Source of the DNA: Candidatus Obscuribacter sp.
GTDB taxonomy: Bacteria > Cyanobacteriota > Vampirovibrionia > Obscuribacterales > Obscuribacteraceae
DNA length: 64,000 bases
NCBI GenBank assembly: GCA_016718315.1
Contig: JADKDV010000005.1
Coordinates: forward strand, 186,001-250,000
Reading direction: 5' to 3'
Part shown: positions 45,701-53,880 of the stretch, in pieces
Position numbering within the stretch: the stretch's first letter is position 1
Layout of the letters: the number at the start of each line of letters is the position of its first letter
Translations under genes and position numbers: made by a program
The notes under the pieces: model-generated
What the model was told of the DNA's origin: nothing
The model's input: the letters and a program-made list of their open reading frames with translations, nothing else
The model's database searches: none

Positions 45701-46969
45701 ATGTCATCCTTCAATGCAAGCGTCCATCAGAACCAGTATCTCTCGCAGGGCGCATCGGAAGTGCATGCCGTGCTCACCGTCACCTCTGCCTCGGGCGGAG
45801 CGCCGGTCTCGAGCAAGGCGCTCGTCGTCGGTCTGATTGCCGACACGTCTGGCTCTATGAGCAGCGATGGCAAGATCGGACACGCGCGCAACGCCGTGAT
45901 CAAGGCCATCGAGATCCTGCCGGAGTCGGCGGAGTTCTTTGTGATCTCGGCCCACAGCGAAGGGGAACTGGTAGTCGACCTCTGTCGCGCCACGCCTGAA
46001 AACAAGGCGCGCGCCATCGCCCGCGTCAAGCAGATGAAGGCCGAAGGCGGGACCTACATGTCTCGCTGGCTCACCACCGCCCTCAAGGTCTTCAAGACCC
46101 GTCCGGGCGCCATCAACCAGGCAATCATGCTGACTGACGGCGGCTGTCAGGACGAGGACAAGCCCTACCTGCCCAAGGCCATCGCCGCCTGCGAAGGCTT
46201 CTTCCAGTGCGAGTGCCGCGGTGTGGGCAACGACTTCCGTCCCGACGAGCTGCGCGCCATCGCCAGCAAGCTGCTGGGCTCGGTGGACATGATCCGTGAA
46301 TCTGGCCAAATTGCCGACGACTTCCGGGCCATCATCGAGAAGCAGAAGGGACTGAGCGTCTCCGATGTGCGCATCCAGCTGTGGATGCCGCAGGGTGCTG
46401 AGCTGATGTACGTCAAGCAGGTCTCGCCCGAGATCCTCGACCTGACGACCAAGCGCAGCGCCGGTCCCAATGCCCTCACTGGTCGCTACCCGACCGGCGC
46501 CTGGGGTGAGGAGTCGCGCGACTACCACATCTGCATCAAGGTCACCCCCGGTGGTGTCAACCAGAAGATGCTGGCTGGTCGCGTGGCGCTGATCGTCACC
46601 GAAAACGGCCAGGAAAACAAGGTCGCCGAAGCGCAGGTGCTGGCCATCTGGACCGATGACGAGAAGCTGTCGGCGGTTATCAACAAGCAGGTGGCCAACT
46701 ACACCGGCCAGGCCGAACTCGCCGCCAAAATTCAGGAAGGTCTCAAGGCTCGTGAAGCTGGCGACGAAGCGGGTGCCACCAAGGCCCTCGGTCGTGCCAT
46801 GGAGCTTGCCGAGCAGACCGGCAACGAAGGCACCAAGAAGCTGCTGAGCAAGGTCGTGCAGGTCGAGTCGGACGGCACGGTCAAGCTCAAGAAGGCTGAA
46901 AAGGCCGACGTGCTCGACCTCGACACCAAGTCGGTGCGCACCACCCGCCTGGGCGCCACCAAGTCCTGA
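45701..46969 (+). CDS. vWA-domain protein of a kinase/phosphatase triad
   Basis: A 422-residue soluble protein. vWA domain about 40-225 with MIDAS motifs DTSGSM (48-53), the Thr in GGTYMSRW and LTDGG. Residues 240-350 look like a beta-sandwich (VRIQLWMPQGAEL, YHICIKVTPGGV), followed by a helical segment. The tail is Thr/Arg-rich (LDTKSVRTTRLGATKS), a possible phosphate acceptor for the kinase and ligand for the FHA protein next door. vWA + kinase + PP2C is the composition of the TerY-P triad known from stress-response operons. AGGAGAATCAAGG precedes the ATG. Confidence 0.9.
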   Translation: MSSFNASVHQNQYLSQGASEVHAVLTVTSASGGAPVSSKALVVGLIADTSGSMSSDGKIGHARNAVIKAIEILPESAEFFVISAHSEGELVVDLCRATPENKARAIARVKQMKAEGGTYMSRWLTTALKVFKTRPGAINQAIMLTDGGCQDEDKPYLPKAIAACEGFFQCECRGVGNDFRPDELRAIASKLLGSVDMIRESGQIADDFRAIIEKQKGLSVSDVRIQLWMPQGAELMYVKQVSPEILDLTTKRSAGPNALTGRYPTGAWGEESRDYHICIKVTPGGVNQKMLAGRVALIVTENGQENKVAEAQVLAIWTDDEKLSAVINKQVANYTGQAELAAKIQEGLKAREAGDEAGATKALGRAMELAEQTGNEGTKKLLSKVVQVESDGTVKLKKAEKADVLDLDTKSVRTTRLGATKS

Positions 46970-47010
46970 TCTCAACAGAGGGGGCGTCTTAGCCGACGCC
47001 TGAAAATCAC

Positions 47011-47706
47011 ATGACCAAATGTCCTTCCGGTCACGATTCGACCGACAACGACTTCTGCAGCACCTGCGGCACCGAAATGGCGCCGTCTGTCTCTCCTGGT
47101 GGTGCCTCTGTGGTGCCGACGACTGTGGTTGCGCCCAAGAGCGCTGCTGCCACTACTGGCGGTACCGGGCAGAACTGCCCCACCTGCCATACCGAGCGTG
47201 ATGACCTCAATGCTCGCTATTGCGGCGTCTGTGCCCACGACTTCGAAACTGGTCGCGCCGGCTCCATTCCCACCGATCTCGGTCAGGATGTGGTCGTACC
47301 GCAGGCAACGACAGCCGTGCCGGTGGGCACAGCTGCCGCAGCTTCCACCAGTGGCGCTCGTCTGGACCTCACCGCCCGCGTCAACGAAAGCGCTGCCAAT
47401 GCCCCTCAGGGTGAGCCGGAGCGCAAGTACAACTTGATCGATGAGGAGAGTCTCATCGGTCGAGCGAGCAGCAGCAATGGCGCCGCCATCGGTGTCGTCG
47501 GTGACTCTGCTGTCTCCAAGCGTCATGCCATCATCACAAGGCACGATGACGGCAGCTTCACCATCCGCGATGCCGGCTCCACCAATGGCACACGTCTGGA
47601 TGGCAAAGACCTGACCGCCCACGTCGAGTATCCGCTCGCTGTTGGTGCGGTGATTGAGCTTGGTGAATGGACCTTGCTCACGGTCACGGCGATCAAGTCC
47701 GCTTGA
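47011..47706 (+). CDS. FHA-domain protein with zinc ribbons
   Basis: A 231-residue protein. Two N-terminal zinc ribbons (CPSG...CSTCG at 4-22; CPTC...CGVC at about 55-75), a Thr/Ala/Val-rich linker, then an FHA domain about 140-230 with LIGR, SAVSKRHAII, FTIRDAGSTNGTRLDG and a last beta strand. FHA domains bind phospho-threonine. In Actinobacteria the PknG partner GarA/OdhI is an FHA protein that inhibits glutamate/2-oxoglutarate enzymes. This protein is the natural candidate for that role, though it lacks the N-terminal ETTS-type motif of GarA and has zinc ribbons instead. Confidence 0.9.
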   Translation: MTKCPSGHDSTDNDFCSTCGTEMAPSVSPGGASVVPTTVVAPKSAAATTGGTGQNCPTCHTERDDLNARYCGVCAHDFETGRAGSIPTDLGQDVVVPQATTAVPVGTAAAASTSGARLDLTARVNESAANAPQGEPERKYNLIDEESLIGRASSSNGAAIGVVGDSAVSKRHAIITRHDDGSFTIRDAGSTNGTRLDGKDLTAHVEYPLAVGAVIELGEWTLLTVTAIKSA

Positions 47707-47749
47707 AGTCGTCAGTCTCAATTCCAAAGACAACCTGAAAGGTCTTTTC

Positions 47750-49051
47750 ATGAATCTGCAACTCAAATCCGTGTCTTCGCCCGCTGCGGCCGGCAAGCGC
47801 ATGTCGACTCCGACCTTCCTTTATGCCATGCTCATGGTGGTCATCAGTCTCGCCACCGTCTGGACCATCGGCATCTACATGAGCGTTTCGGCCAGCCGCA
47901 ACGCGCTCGATACCGTGGCCATGCGGGCGGTGCCCTCAATCATCGCCGCCAAGGAAATCCGGGCGCGCCTGCTCGAGATGGACGCCAGTGCTGCCACCGA
48001 GTTTCTCGGTGAAGGCGCAGCTGGTCGCGCACGTGAGCAGTACGAAGCGGCACGCTCTACGGTGAGCCAGCTCCTGGTCAATGCTTCCAATCAAAAGGGA
48101 GCATCGGCCGAGCAGCAAGCCGGGCTGAGCATTGTGCTCACCAAGCTGCAGCAGTACAACGGCACCATCGAGACTGCCCGCGCCAACGCGCGTCAGGGCT
48201 TCCCGGTGGGTGCTGCCTGGATGCGCAGCTCGGGCGATCTGATGCGCGCTGAGATCCTGCCGGCTGTGGACCAGCTCGACAAGATCAACCAGGCTTATCT
48301 GGACAGCCAGTATGCCTCGCACCGCAAGGGCGTGACGCTCAATCTCCTGGTCGGTGTGGCCAGTGGTATCGCCCTTCTGGGTGCGCTGCTCTATACCCAA
48401 ATTTTCTTGTCGGGGCGCATGCGTCGCACCATCAATCCCCTGCTCGCTGCCGCCTCAGTCCTGGTGGTGGTGGTCACTGGACTCTTCGGCATCTCGCTTC
48501 AGAGCAGTGACAACAATCTTCGTCTGGCCACCGAAAAGGCTTTCACTTCGGTGCAGTCGGTCTGGCAAGCCCGGGCTGTCGCCTACGACGCCAAAGCGGA
48601 TCAGGGTCTCTACCTGATTCAGCGCGGCGGCGGCAAGAAGTACGAAGATTCCTTCGACGTCAAAGCCAAGAGCCTGCTCGACAACATCCAGCAGTCCAAC
48701 GCCGTCGACAAGCTCGCTAGCGAGCCTGCCCGCAAGGACATGCTCACTGCCTACAAGGGCTTTGTCGATATGCAGGCGCAGCTCAAGCAGCTCGACAAGG
48801 GCGGTGAGCGTACTCGCGCTGTGCAGATGGCCGTGTCCAATGGCACCGGCAGCGCCAATGCCGTGTTTGGCAAGCTGGACTCGGCCTTCGAGTCGGTGCT
48901 CAAGAGCGACAAGGGTCTCTTCGACCAGTCGGTGGCCAGCGCCAAGAGTAGCCTGTCGCTGCTCGATTTGATCTGCATGGCGGCGGCCTTCATCACGGTG
49001 CTTCTGACTTGGGCCGGACTGCGTCCGCGCATCAACGAATACCGCGTCTGA
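47750..49051 (+). CDS. GlnX-like membrane sensor
   Basis: A 433-residue membrane protein with four hydrophobic segments: about 22-46, 196-216, 224-245 and 403-423. Between 1 and 2, and between 3 and 4, lie two ~150-residue extracytoplasmic helical regions like four-helix-bundle ligand domains, so the protein looks like a tandem duplicate of a two-TM sensor. There is no HAMP, kinase or methyl-accepting domain. Size, topology and position before a GlnH-like gene match the actinobacterial GlnX proteins that pass the signal from GlnH to PknG. GAAAGG precedes the ATG. The assignment rests on architecture and context. Confidence 0.8.
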   Translation: MNLQLKSVSSPAAAGKRMSTPTFLYAMLMVVISLATVWTIGIYMSVSASRNALDTVAMRAVPSIIAAKEIRARLLEMDASAATEFLGEGAAGRAREQYEAARSTVSQLLVNASNQKGASAEQQAGLSIVLTKLQQYNGTIETARANARQGFPVGAAWMRSSGDLMRAEILPAVDQLDKINQAYLDSQYASHRKGVTLNLLVGVASGIALLGALLYTQIFLSGRMRRTINPLLAAASVLVVVVTGLFGISLQSSDNNLRLATEKAFTSVQSVWQARAVAYDAKADQGLYLIQRGGGKKYEDSFDVKAKSLLDNIQQSNAVDKLASEPARKDMLTAYKGFVDMQAQLKQLDKGGERTRAVQMAVSNGTGSANAVFGKLDSAFESVLKSDKGLFDQSVASAKSSLSLLDLICMAAAFITVLLTWAGLRPRINEYRV

Positions 49052-49083
49052 CCACAGCCATCCGCAATACGAAAGGACTGACA

Positions 49084-50022
49084 ATGATCAATACCAATCT
49101 CTCGCGTCGCATCGCCTGTGGTGCACGTGTTCTCCTCGCTGCGGCTACTCTGGCTGTGGCTACCCTGTCTGCCCCTGGGCTGGCCTCTGCTGCCCCGGTC
49201 GATCCGCCGCTCTCCGAAGTGGTGAAGAGCCTGCGCCCGAACGGCCCCCTGCCCCGTCCCGGCAACATGCCCGACGGCACCTGGATGAAGAAAATCCAGG
49301 AGCGCGGCCGCCTTGTCGTTGGTGTGCCTCTGGGCATCTACCTCTTCGGATATCTCAACTCCTTCACCAATCAGCCCGAAGGCTTTGATGTGGACATCGC
49401 TCGTCAGGTGGCCCGTGCCATCTTTGGCGACGACAAGCACATCGAGTTCAAGGCGGTAGTGTCGGCGTCGCGCATCCCCATGGTCAATGATGGCAGTGTC
49501 GACATGGTCGTCGCCACCATGACCATCAACGCTGCCCGCAAGGAGCAGGTCTACTTCTCCGAGGTCTACTTCGATGCCGGTCAGCGCCTGCTCGTGGGCA
49601 CGACCACCAACATCAAGGGCATCGATGAGCTGAGCGGCAAGAAGGTCTGTGCTCCGGTCGGCTCCACGTCGATTAAGAACATCCCGCTCAAGAATCCGCG
49701 AGTCATCGTGGTGCCGGCGGAAGACTACACCGACTGCCTGGTGCTCTTCCAGAAGGGCGAAGTCGAGGGCATCTCCAGCGACGACGTCATTCTCGCTGGC
49801 CTGGCCAAGCAAGACCCCTACGCCAAGGTGGTTGGCGAGAAGTTTACCGCCGAGCCCTATGGCATCGCCATCAGCAAGCAGCACCCTGAGTTTGTGCGCT
49901 TTGTCAACGGCGTCCTCACCCAGATCAAGAGCGATGGCACCTGGGCCGCTCTCTACGAGAAGTGGCTCGGTGGCATGATCGGTGCAACCCCGGCCGCTCC
50001 CAAGGGTACCTACGAGCAGTAA
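49084..50022 (+). CDS. GlnH-like periplasmic amino-acid-binding protein (SBP family 3)
   Basis: A 312-residue protein with a signal peptide (1-37, ending ASA). Family 3 solute-binding fold: RLVVGVPLGIYLFGY, PEGFDVDIARQVARAIFGD, RIPMVNDGSVDMVVATMTI, then GKKVCAPVGSTS and YGIAISKQHPEFVRFVNGVL. No ABC transporter permease or ATPase is near, so it is a sensor rather than a transport component. It has no lipobox Cys, unlike mycobacterial GlnH, so it would be free in the periplasm. It starts 32 bp after the GlnX-like gene. The predicted ligand is aspartate or glutamate by analogy only. Confidence 0.88.
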   Translation: MINTNLSRRIACGARVLLAAATLAVATLSAPGLASAAPVDPPLSEVVKSLRPNGPLPRPGNMPDGTWMKKIQERGRLVVGVPLGIYLFGYLNSFTNQPEGFDVDIARQVARAIFGDDKHIEFKAVVSASRIPMVNDGSVDMVVATMTINAARKEQVYFSEVYFDAGQRLLVGTTTNIKGIDELSGKKVCAPVGSTSIKNIPLKNPRVIVVPAEDYTDCLVLFQKGEVEGISSDDVILAGLAKQDPYAKVVGEKFTAEPYGIAISKQHPEFVRFVNGVLTQIKSDGTWAALYEKWLGGMIGATPAAPKGTYEQ

Positions 50023-50044
50023 GCGCAAGCACTGCATGGAACTG

Positions 50045-50077
50045 CTGAGACAGAGCCACAAGCTCTGTCTCAGTTAA
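50045..50077 (+). terminator. Hairpin after the GlnH-like gene
   Basis: A perfect 12-bp stem CTGAGACAGAGC/GCTCTGTCTCAG, loop CACAA, 22 bp past the stop. The T tract is poor (TTAACAAC), so it may attenuate rather than end transcription into the next two genes. Confidence 0.55.
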
Positions 50078-50110
50078 CAACAAATGCCAAAAGCAAAAGG
50101 ATCTAAATCT

Positions 50111-50827
50111 ATGCAAAGAACCATCCGTACATGCCTTTCATCCGCACTCATCCTGGTTGCCTCGGCCGCTTTGTTTAGCGGCTATGCAGCTCCAGTGTCT
50201 GCCTCCAGCGGGAGCGCCATCGTCCCTCCAGCCAAGCCTGGTGCCCATGACTTTGGCTCCAATACCGCAGGCGGTGCATCGATTGCGCTGCCCATGGTCA
50301 AGAAGCGCGATGTCGAAAAGGAAATCCGCGCCTCCGACAAGCCTGTGGTCACTCTTGGCACTGCTGCCGACTGCCGTGACTGTGCTTCTGTGGAGCAGGT
50401 CGTGGCCAAGCTTGCACTCGAATACCCCGGTATCCGCTTTGTCATGGTCGACGGACCTGACTTTGGCGTATCGGCTGATCGCATGCCGGCAATCGCCACA
50501 GCCGTGCCGAAGTATTCCGCTACTTCCATTTCGCGGCGCTTCAATGTGGTGCCTGACGGCAACCTCGAAGCCTACCTGCGGGCTCGCGTTGAAGCGGTGG
50601 CCAAAATCGCCGCGCTGGACAATGAGGCCCGGGGGCTGAGCGAGCAGACTCTGGTCAAAGTGGAAGCGCTCAAGGCGCTCTACGATGACCCCAAAGAGGA
50701 GGAGCGCCTCCAGCGCGCTGATCTCGCCGGTCAGCTTGCTGACATGATGCATCGTCAATCGCAAATCATCACCGAGATTGGCGCCATCATCAAGCAGGAA
50801 GTGCGCGACTCGACGGTCAACCAGTAA
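50111..50827 (+). CDS. Secreted thioredoxin-like protein, paralogue of 6553-7722
   Basis: A 238-residue protein. The ATG at 50111 (AAGGAT upstream) gives a good signal peptide (1-32, ending VSA). Residues 70-160 are thioredoxin-like: VVTLGTAADCRDCASVEQVV has a CxxC pair, RFVMVDGPDFGVSADRMPAIA matches the same region of the 6553 protein. A shorter coiled-coil tail follows (about 165-238). It is last but one in the PknG-type operon, so envelope redox state may feed into the same pathway. Catalytic activity is not shown. Confidence 0.75.
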   Translation: MQRTIRTCLSSALILVASAALFSGYAAPVSASSGSAIVPPAKPGAHDFGSNTAGGASIALPMVKKRDVEKEIRASDKPVVTLGTAADCRDCASVEQVVAKLALEYPGIRFVMVDGPDFGVSADRMPAIATAVPKYSATSISRRFNVVPDGNLEAYLRARVEAVAKIAALDNEARGLSEQTLVKVEALKALYDDPKEEERLQRADLAGQLADMMHRQSQIITEIGAIIKQEVRDSTVNQ

Positions 50828-50842
50828 CAACTCGGAGCAGCT

Positions 50843-51850
50843 ATGCTTCCTGGCTATAGAGCTATCCTGGCTGCCGTAGCCAGGCTTTACTCAGGCATAA
50901 CAGCAGCGGTGCAAGTGATTCGCCGGAGGCTCGACCTGCATCTTTCGGAGCGAGGACTGACATTTTTGCAGCTCACATTGAGGGCTTTCAACTATGTTCT
51001 GTCTCGCCACGAGATCTTGTCGCGTGCTTCGGCGATTGCCTTTTGCGCCATGCTCGCTTTTATACCGCTAATCACACTGGCGCTGACAGTGGGCGCACAT
51101 CTTTTGCCCACGCTCGGTGCATCGGCTATAGATGCTGGGGGCGGCTCAAGTCTGGGGGTAACGGCCCAGGAAATCGCCGTCTTTCTTAATAGCATCTTGC
51201 CAGCTGATGCCGCTAAACTGGTGATTGATCAAATCGCCCGGATCCAGAGTCAGCCACCGCTAGCGGTGCTCAGTGTGACTTTGTTTTTAGCCTTGTGGAC
51301 CTCTTCTGGACTGTGTTCGGAGATCTTTAACGCTCTCAATCGCATCCTTGAGGTGCGGGAGACTCGGCCATTTTGGAGAGTGAAGTTGCTTGCCATGGGC
51401 ATTGTAGTCCTGGAGCTGGCGATTATCATGTCTCTGGTGGGCGTCTTTGTCATCTCTCCTGAGCACTGGCAGGTCTGGGGTAAGATTCACTGGATCGTTG
51501 TCGGTACAAGGATTTTGCGCGGGCTCGCTTTGTTTGGTCTGATCTATCTGGCCTTTGCCGTGGTCTTTCACTTTGGTCCCGACAGCAAAAACACCCGTCA
51601 CTGGGTCACACCTGGTGCACTTCTGGGTTCAGTGATTTGTCTGGTTACCATGTATGGCTTCCGCATTTATCTTGAGCATTTCGCCACTTACAGCGCTGCC
51701 TATGGCTCGTTGGGTGGGGTGATGTTGCTCATGTTTTGGATGTGGTTGATGAGTCTGGTGCTTTTGATAGCGGCAGAGCTGAATAAGCTTGCTGCCATCA
51801 CCGGCAACTTGTTGCCAGGCAAAAAATGTGAGGGCGAGGATTGCCCTTGA
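50843..51850 (+). CDS. YihY/BrkB-family membrane protein
   Basis: A 335-residue inner-membrane protein with about six hydrophobic segments. Family words: RASAIAFCAMLAFIPLITLAL at the first core helix, later FHFGPDSKNTRHWVTPGALLGSV, then FATYSAAYGSLGGVMLLMFWMW near the end. YihY/BrkB proteins (once called RNase BN) are conserved membrane proteins of uncertain role. The C-terminus ends in Lys/Cys-rich KKCEGEDCP. It starts 15 bp after the thioredoxin-like gene (GGAGCAGCT ATG). Confidence 0.88.
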   Translation: MLPGYRAILAAVARLYSGITAAVQVIRRRLDLHLSERGLTFLQLTLRAFNYVLSRHEILSRASAIAFCAMLAFIPLITLALTVGAHLLPTLGASAIDAGGGSSLGVTAQEIAVFLNSILPADAAKLVIDQIARIQSQPPLAVLSVTLFLALWTSSGLCSEIFNALNRILEVRETRPFWRVKLLAMGIVVLELAIIMSLVGVFVISPEHWQVWGKIHWIVVGTRILRGLALFGLIYLAFAVVFHFGPDSKNTRHWVTPGALLGSVICLVTMYGFRIYLEHFATYSAAYGSLGGVMLLMFWMWLMSLVLLIAAELNKLAAITGNLLPGKKCEGEDCP

Positions 51851-51858
51851 GCGTTGTG

Positions 51859-51900
51859 CAGGAGGGGGCTCACCGCCCCTTCCTGTTCTTTTCTTTTCTT
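51859..51900 (+). terminator. Terminator of the PknG-type operon
   Basis: CAGGAGGGGGC-TCACC-GCCCCTTCCTG (one G-T pair) followed by TTCTTTTCTTTT, 8 bp past the stop at 51850. Confidence 0.88.
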
Positions 51901-52501
51901 CCGGTAGATACTATATGCTGTAACTGGTCGTGTCGCAAGAGCATTGTTTATTACAAGAGCATTTTTATTACAAGAGACTGTCATAACATCTTTTGAAGAT
52001 GCGCATTCTTTCACAAGGTTGTCACGTCTTTGTTGGTATCAATGCAGCTGTCCGACAATCAATAGCAAAAGCTTCAACCTGGTCTCGGTGATAGACCAGT
52101 GGGTGCTTGTCTTTGTGAGTAAAAGTGCCTGTACGCTTGAAGTAGAGGCGATATATTAAGTTGGCTGACATGAGTAATCATGCCGGCCGATTTGGTTGTT
52201 TGGTATCGTGGGTGGTGGTGGTTGTAGCGCGGCTAGCCTACCTGTGTTTTTGCTTTGCTCCAGTGATAAGCTCGCCATAAGCCTCCTGGCGGGCTTTTGA
52301 TTCTTGATTTATCTATCTTGTTTTGATAAGCAAAGATATTCCTTGCAAATCTTTTTCTGAGATCAACTTACTGCTTCACTAGCCCGTTAACCAACTATTG
52401 TTTAGTTCCACCTTTCTGCGCCTTCAATTGGGGTGCATGGGCTTGTGATGCCAGTCAGTCAAAAAAAAGACCAGGCAAGGAAAAGATAAAAGGAACCCAA
52501 A
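51901..52501. other. Intergenic region
   Basis: About 600 bp. A short tandem repetition (GAGCATTGTTTATTACAAGA then GAGCATTTTTATTACAAGAG) lies at 51939-51976. AT-rich with no convincing gene; promoter of the next two genes presumably near 52400-52490. Confidence 0.4.
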
Positions 52502-52657
52502 ATGAAATCCGCAAGCGACATCCTGCTCTTGGCGCTAATTGCCTTTTACTTCGTCGTGCTCTTCAAGAGTGCTCGTGGTGGAAGCCTGCGCATTCGCAGC
52601 GGCAAAAAGAAAGACAACTCGGATAAGCCCAAGGACGGCAAGTCTGACGACACCTGA
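52502..52657 (+). CDS. Single-pass small membrane protein
   Basis: A 51-residue protein found by hand. AAAAGGAACCCAAA precedes the ATG. Residues 6-22 are a membrane helix (DILLLALIAFYFVVLF), followed by a basic then acidic tail (RIRSGKKKDNSDKPKDGKS). No family is recognised. It is 77 bp upstream of the next membrane protein, likely same transcript. Confidence 0.6.
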   Translation: MKSASDILLLALIAFYFVVLFKSARGGSLRIRSGKKKDNSDKPKDGKSDDT

Positions 52658-52734
52658 CGACAAGCTCAAGTGAGCTAGTCAGGGCGCTAAGTCTTCAAAT
52701 AAAAATATAGTCGAAACAAATCAAGGACAAGAAA

Positions 52735-53145
52735 ATGACTCGCGACAAAATCTTGCGAGCTGTTGCTGCTATCGTTGGCAGTGGCATCTCTACTTCTGCG
52801 GGCCTCGGTGTTATCCTGCTGATCGCAGCCGCTCCAACTAGCGGGCCCATTGACTGGTCTATCGCACTGAGCCATGGCTTTGAGTTTGGTCTGGTGGTAG
52901 GTCTTTTGGCCTGCTTGATGCCGCACAAGTATCAAACCGTGCAAAGTTACCTGGCCTGTGGTGTCAGCTTCTTCATCGTTACGGCGGCACTGCTGGCTCT
53001 CTTTGGACCGGCCGACGCCAAGTTCTTCAACCTCGCTGGCATCTTTGGCATCTTTCTGACTAGCTGTTTTGGTGCCTTTATTAGCGGCACCGGCTATCAG
53101 ACTGGAGCAGAGCTGGCAGAATCTCTGATCAATAGAAAGCGCTGA
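52735..53145 (+). CDS. Four-helix membrane protein
   Basis: A 136-residue protein with hydrophobic segments at about 8-32, 45-63, 70-92 and 98-116 and a short charged C-terminus. CAAGGACAAGAAA lies before the ATG. No family is recognised. Confidence 0.65.
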   Translation: MTRDKILRAVAAIVGSGISTSAGLGVILLIAAAPTSGPIDWSIALSHGFEFGLVVGLLACLMPHKYQTVQSYLACGVSFFIVTAALLALFGPADAKFFNLAGIFGIFLTSCFGAFISGTGYQTGAELAESLINRKR

Positions 53146-53174
53146 CGGCAGAGACTTAGACTGATCGTCAGTCG

Positions 53175-53210
53175 ACAGAAGGAGGGGGCAACCTCTCCTT
53201 CTGTTTCTTC
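53175..53210 (+). terminator. Terminator of the small membrane protein unit
   Basis: A 10-bp stem ACAGAAGGAG/CTCCTTCTGT followed by TTCTTCGCTTTTT, 29 bp past the stop. Confidence 0.85.
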
Positions 53211-53326
53211 GCTTTTTGAGCTTGCCTGACTCTTTTAACTCAGCCAGCTACTAGATATTTTCTTCTTTTGTGTATAGTAACTATATAAGTTAGTATGTGT
53301 GCTGTATGCACGGAAGTTGAGGGTCC

Positions 53327-53497
53327 ATGCCCATTCCCAAAAATGCAATTGAGTTGAGTCAACGGTTGGGTGCAGAGGAGAGTTGTCTAGCCTTACTGAA
53401 TGAGGTCCGCTGGGCAAAGGGTTTCATTGGTCAAATTGCCAACATGATGATGGATATCAGCTACACCATTGCCAAAGAGCCAGTTATAAACCAGTAA
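53327..53497 (+). pseudogene. Stump of an IS1595-type transposase
   Basis: A 56-codon frame: ELSQRLGAEESCLALLNEVRWAKGFI resembles the start of IS1595-family transposases (zinc-ribbon part), where 'EE-C---L---RWP-GF-CP-C' is usual. It diverges before the first zinc CxxC and stops. Its end (GAGCCAGTTATAAACCAG) marks the left border of duplicated segment B. No terminal repeats or rest of the element are found. Confidence 0.45.
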
Positions 53498-53880
53498 CAA
53501 CTTGCTCGTAGACTCACTTTTAAAGTCAATTATTTATACTAGGCCGAGTTTGGAGTGAATTCATTCGGTCTTTTGCTGTTTGTAGCGCCACCGCAGATGG
53601 TGGCAAATATAGCGCGGCTCGCGCTGGCTAGGCGGGCTCGCAAAGCGGCTCAATCATTAAATCGCCCTTGAAAGAGGATTGGCAAAGCAAAAGTGTCAAT
53701 AAGGGGCTTGTGTTAGCGAGCACGCTTGCTCTAATTTTGACTCGCTACCTTCTTTCCCTCAACCCCCAGAGCTACCCCCGACAACCCCAAACAGCGTGCC
53801 TAGACCGATGAACTTGCCGATACTTCCGTGTCGTCTAGTTCGCCGTTTTTATCTCAACCTCAGAAGAAGAGAGAAAAACC

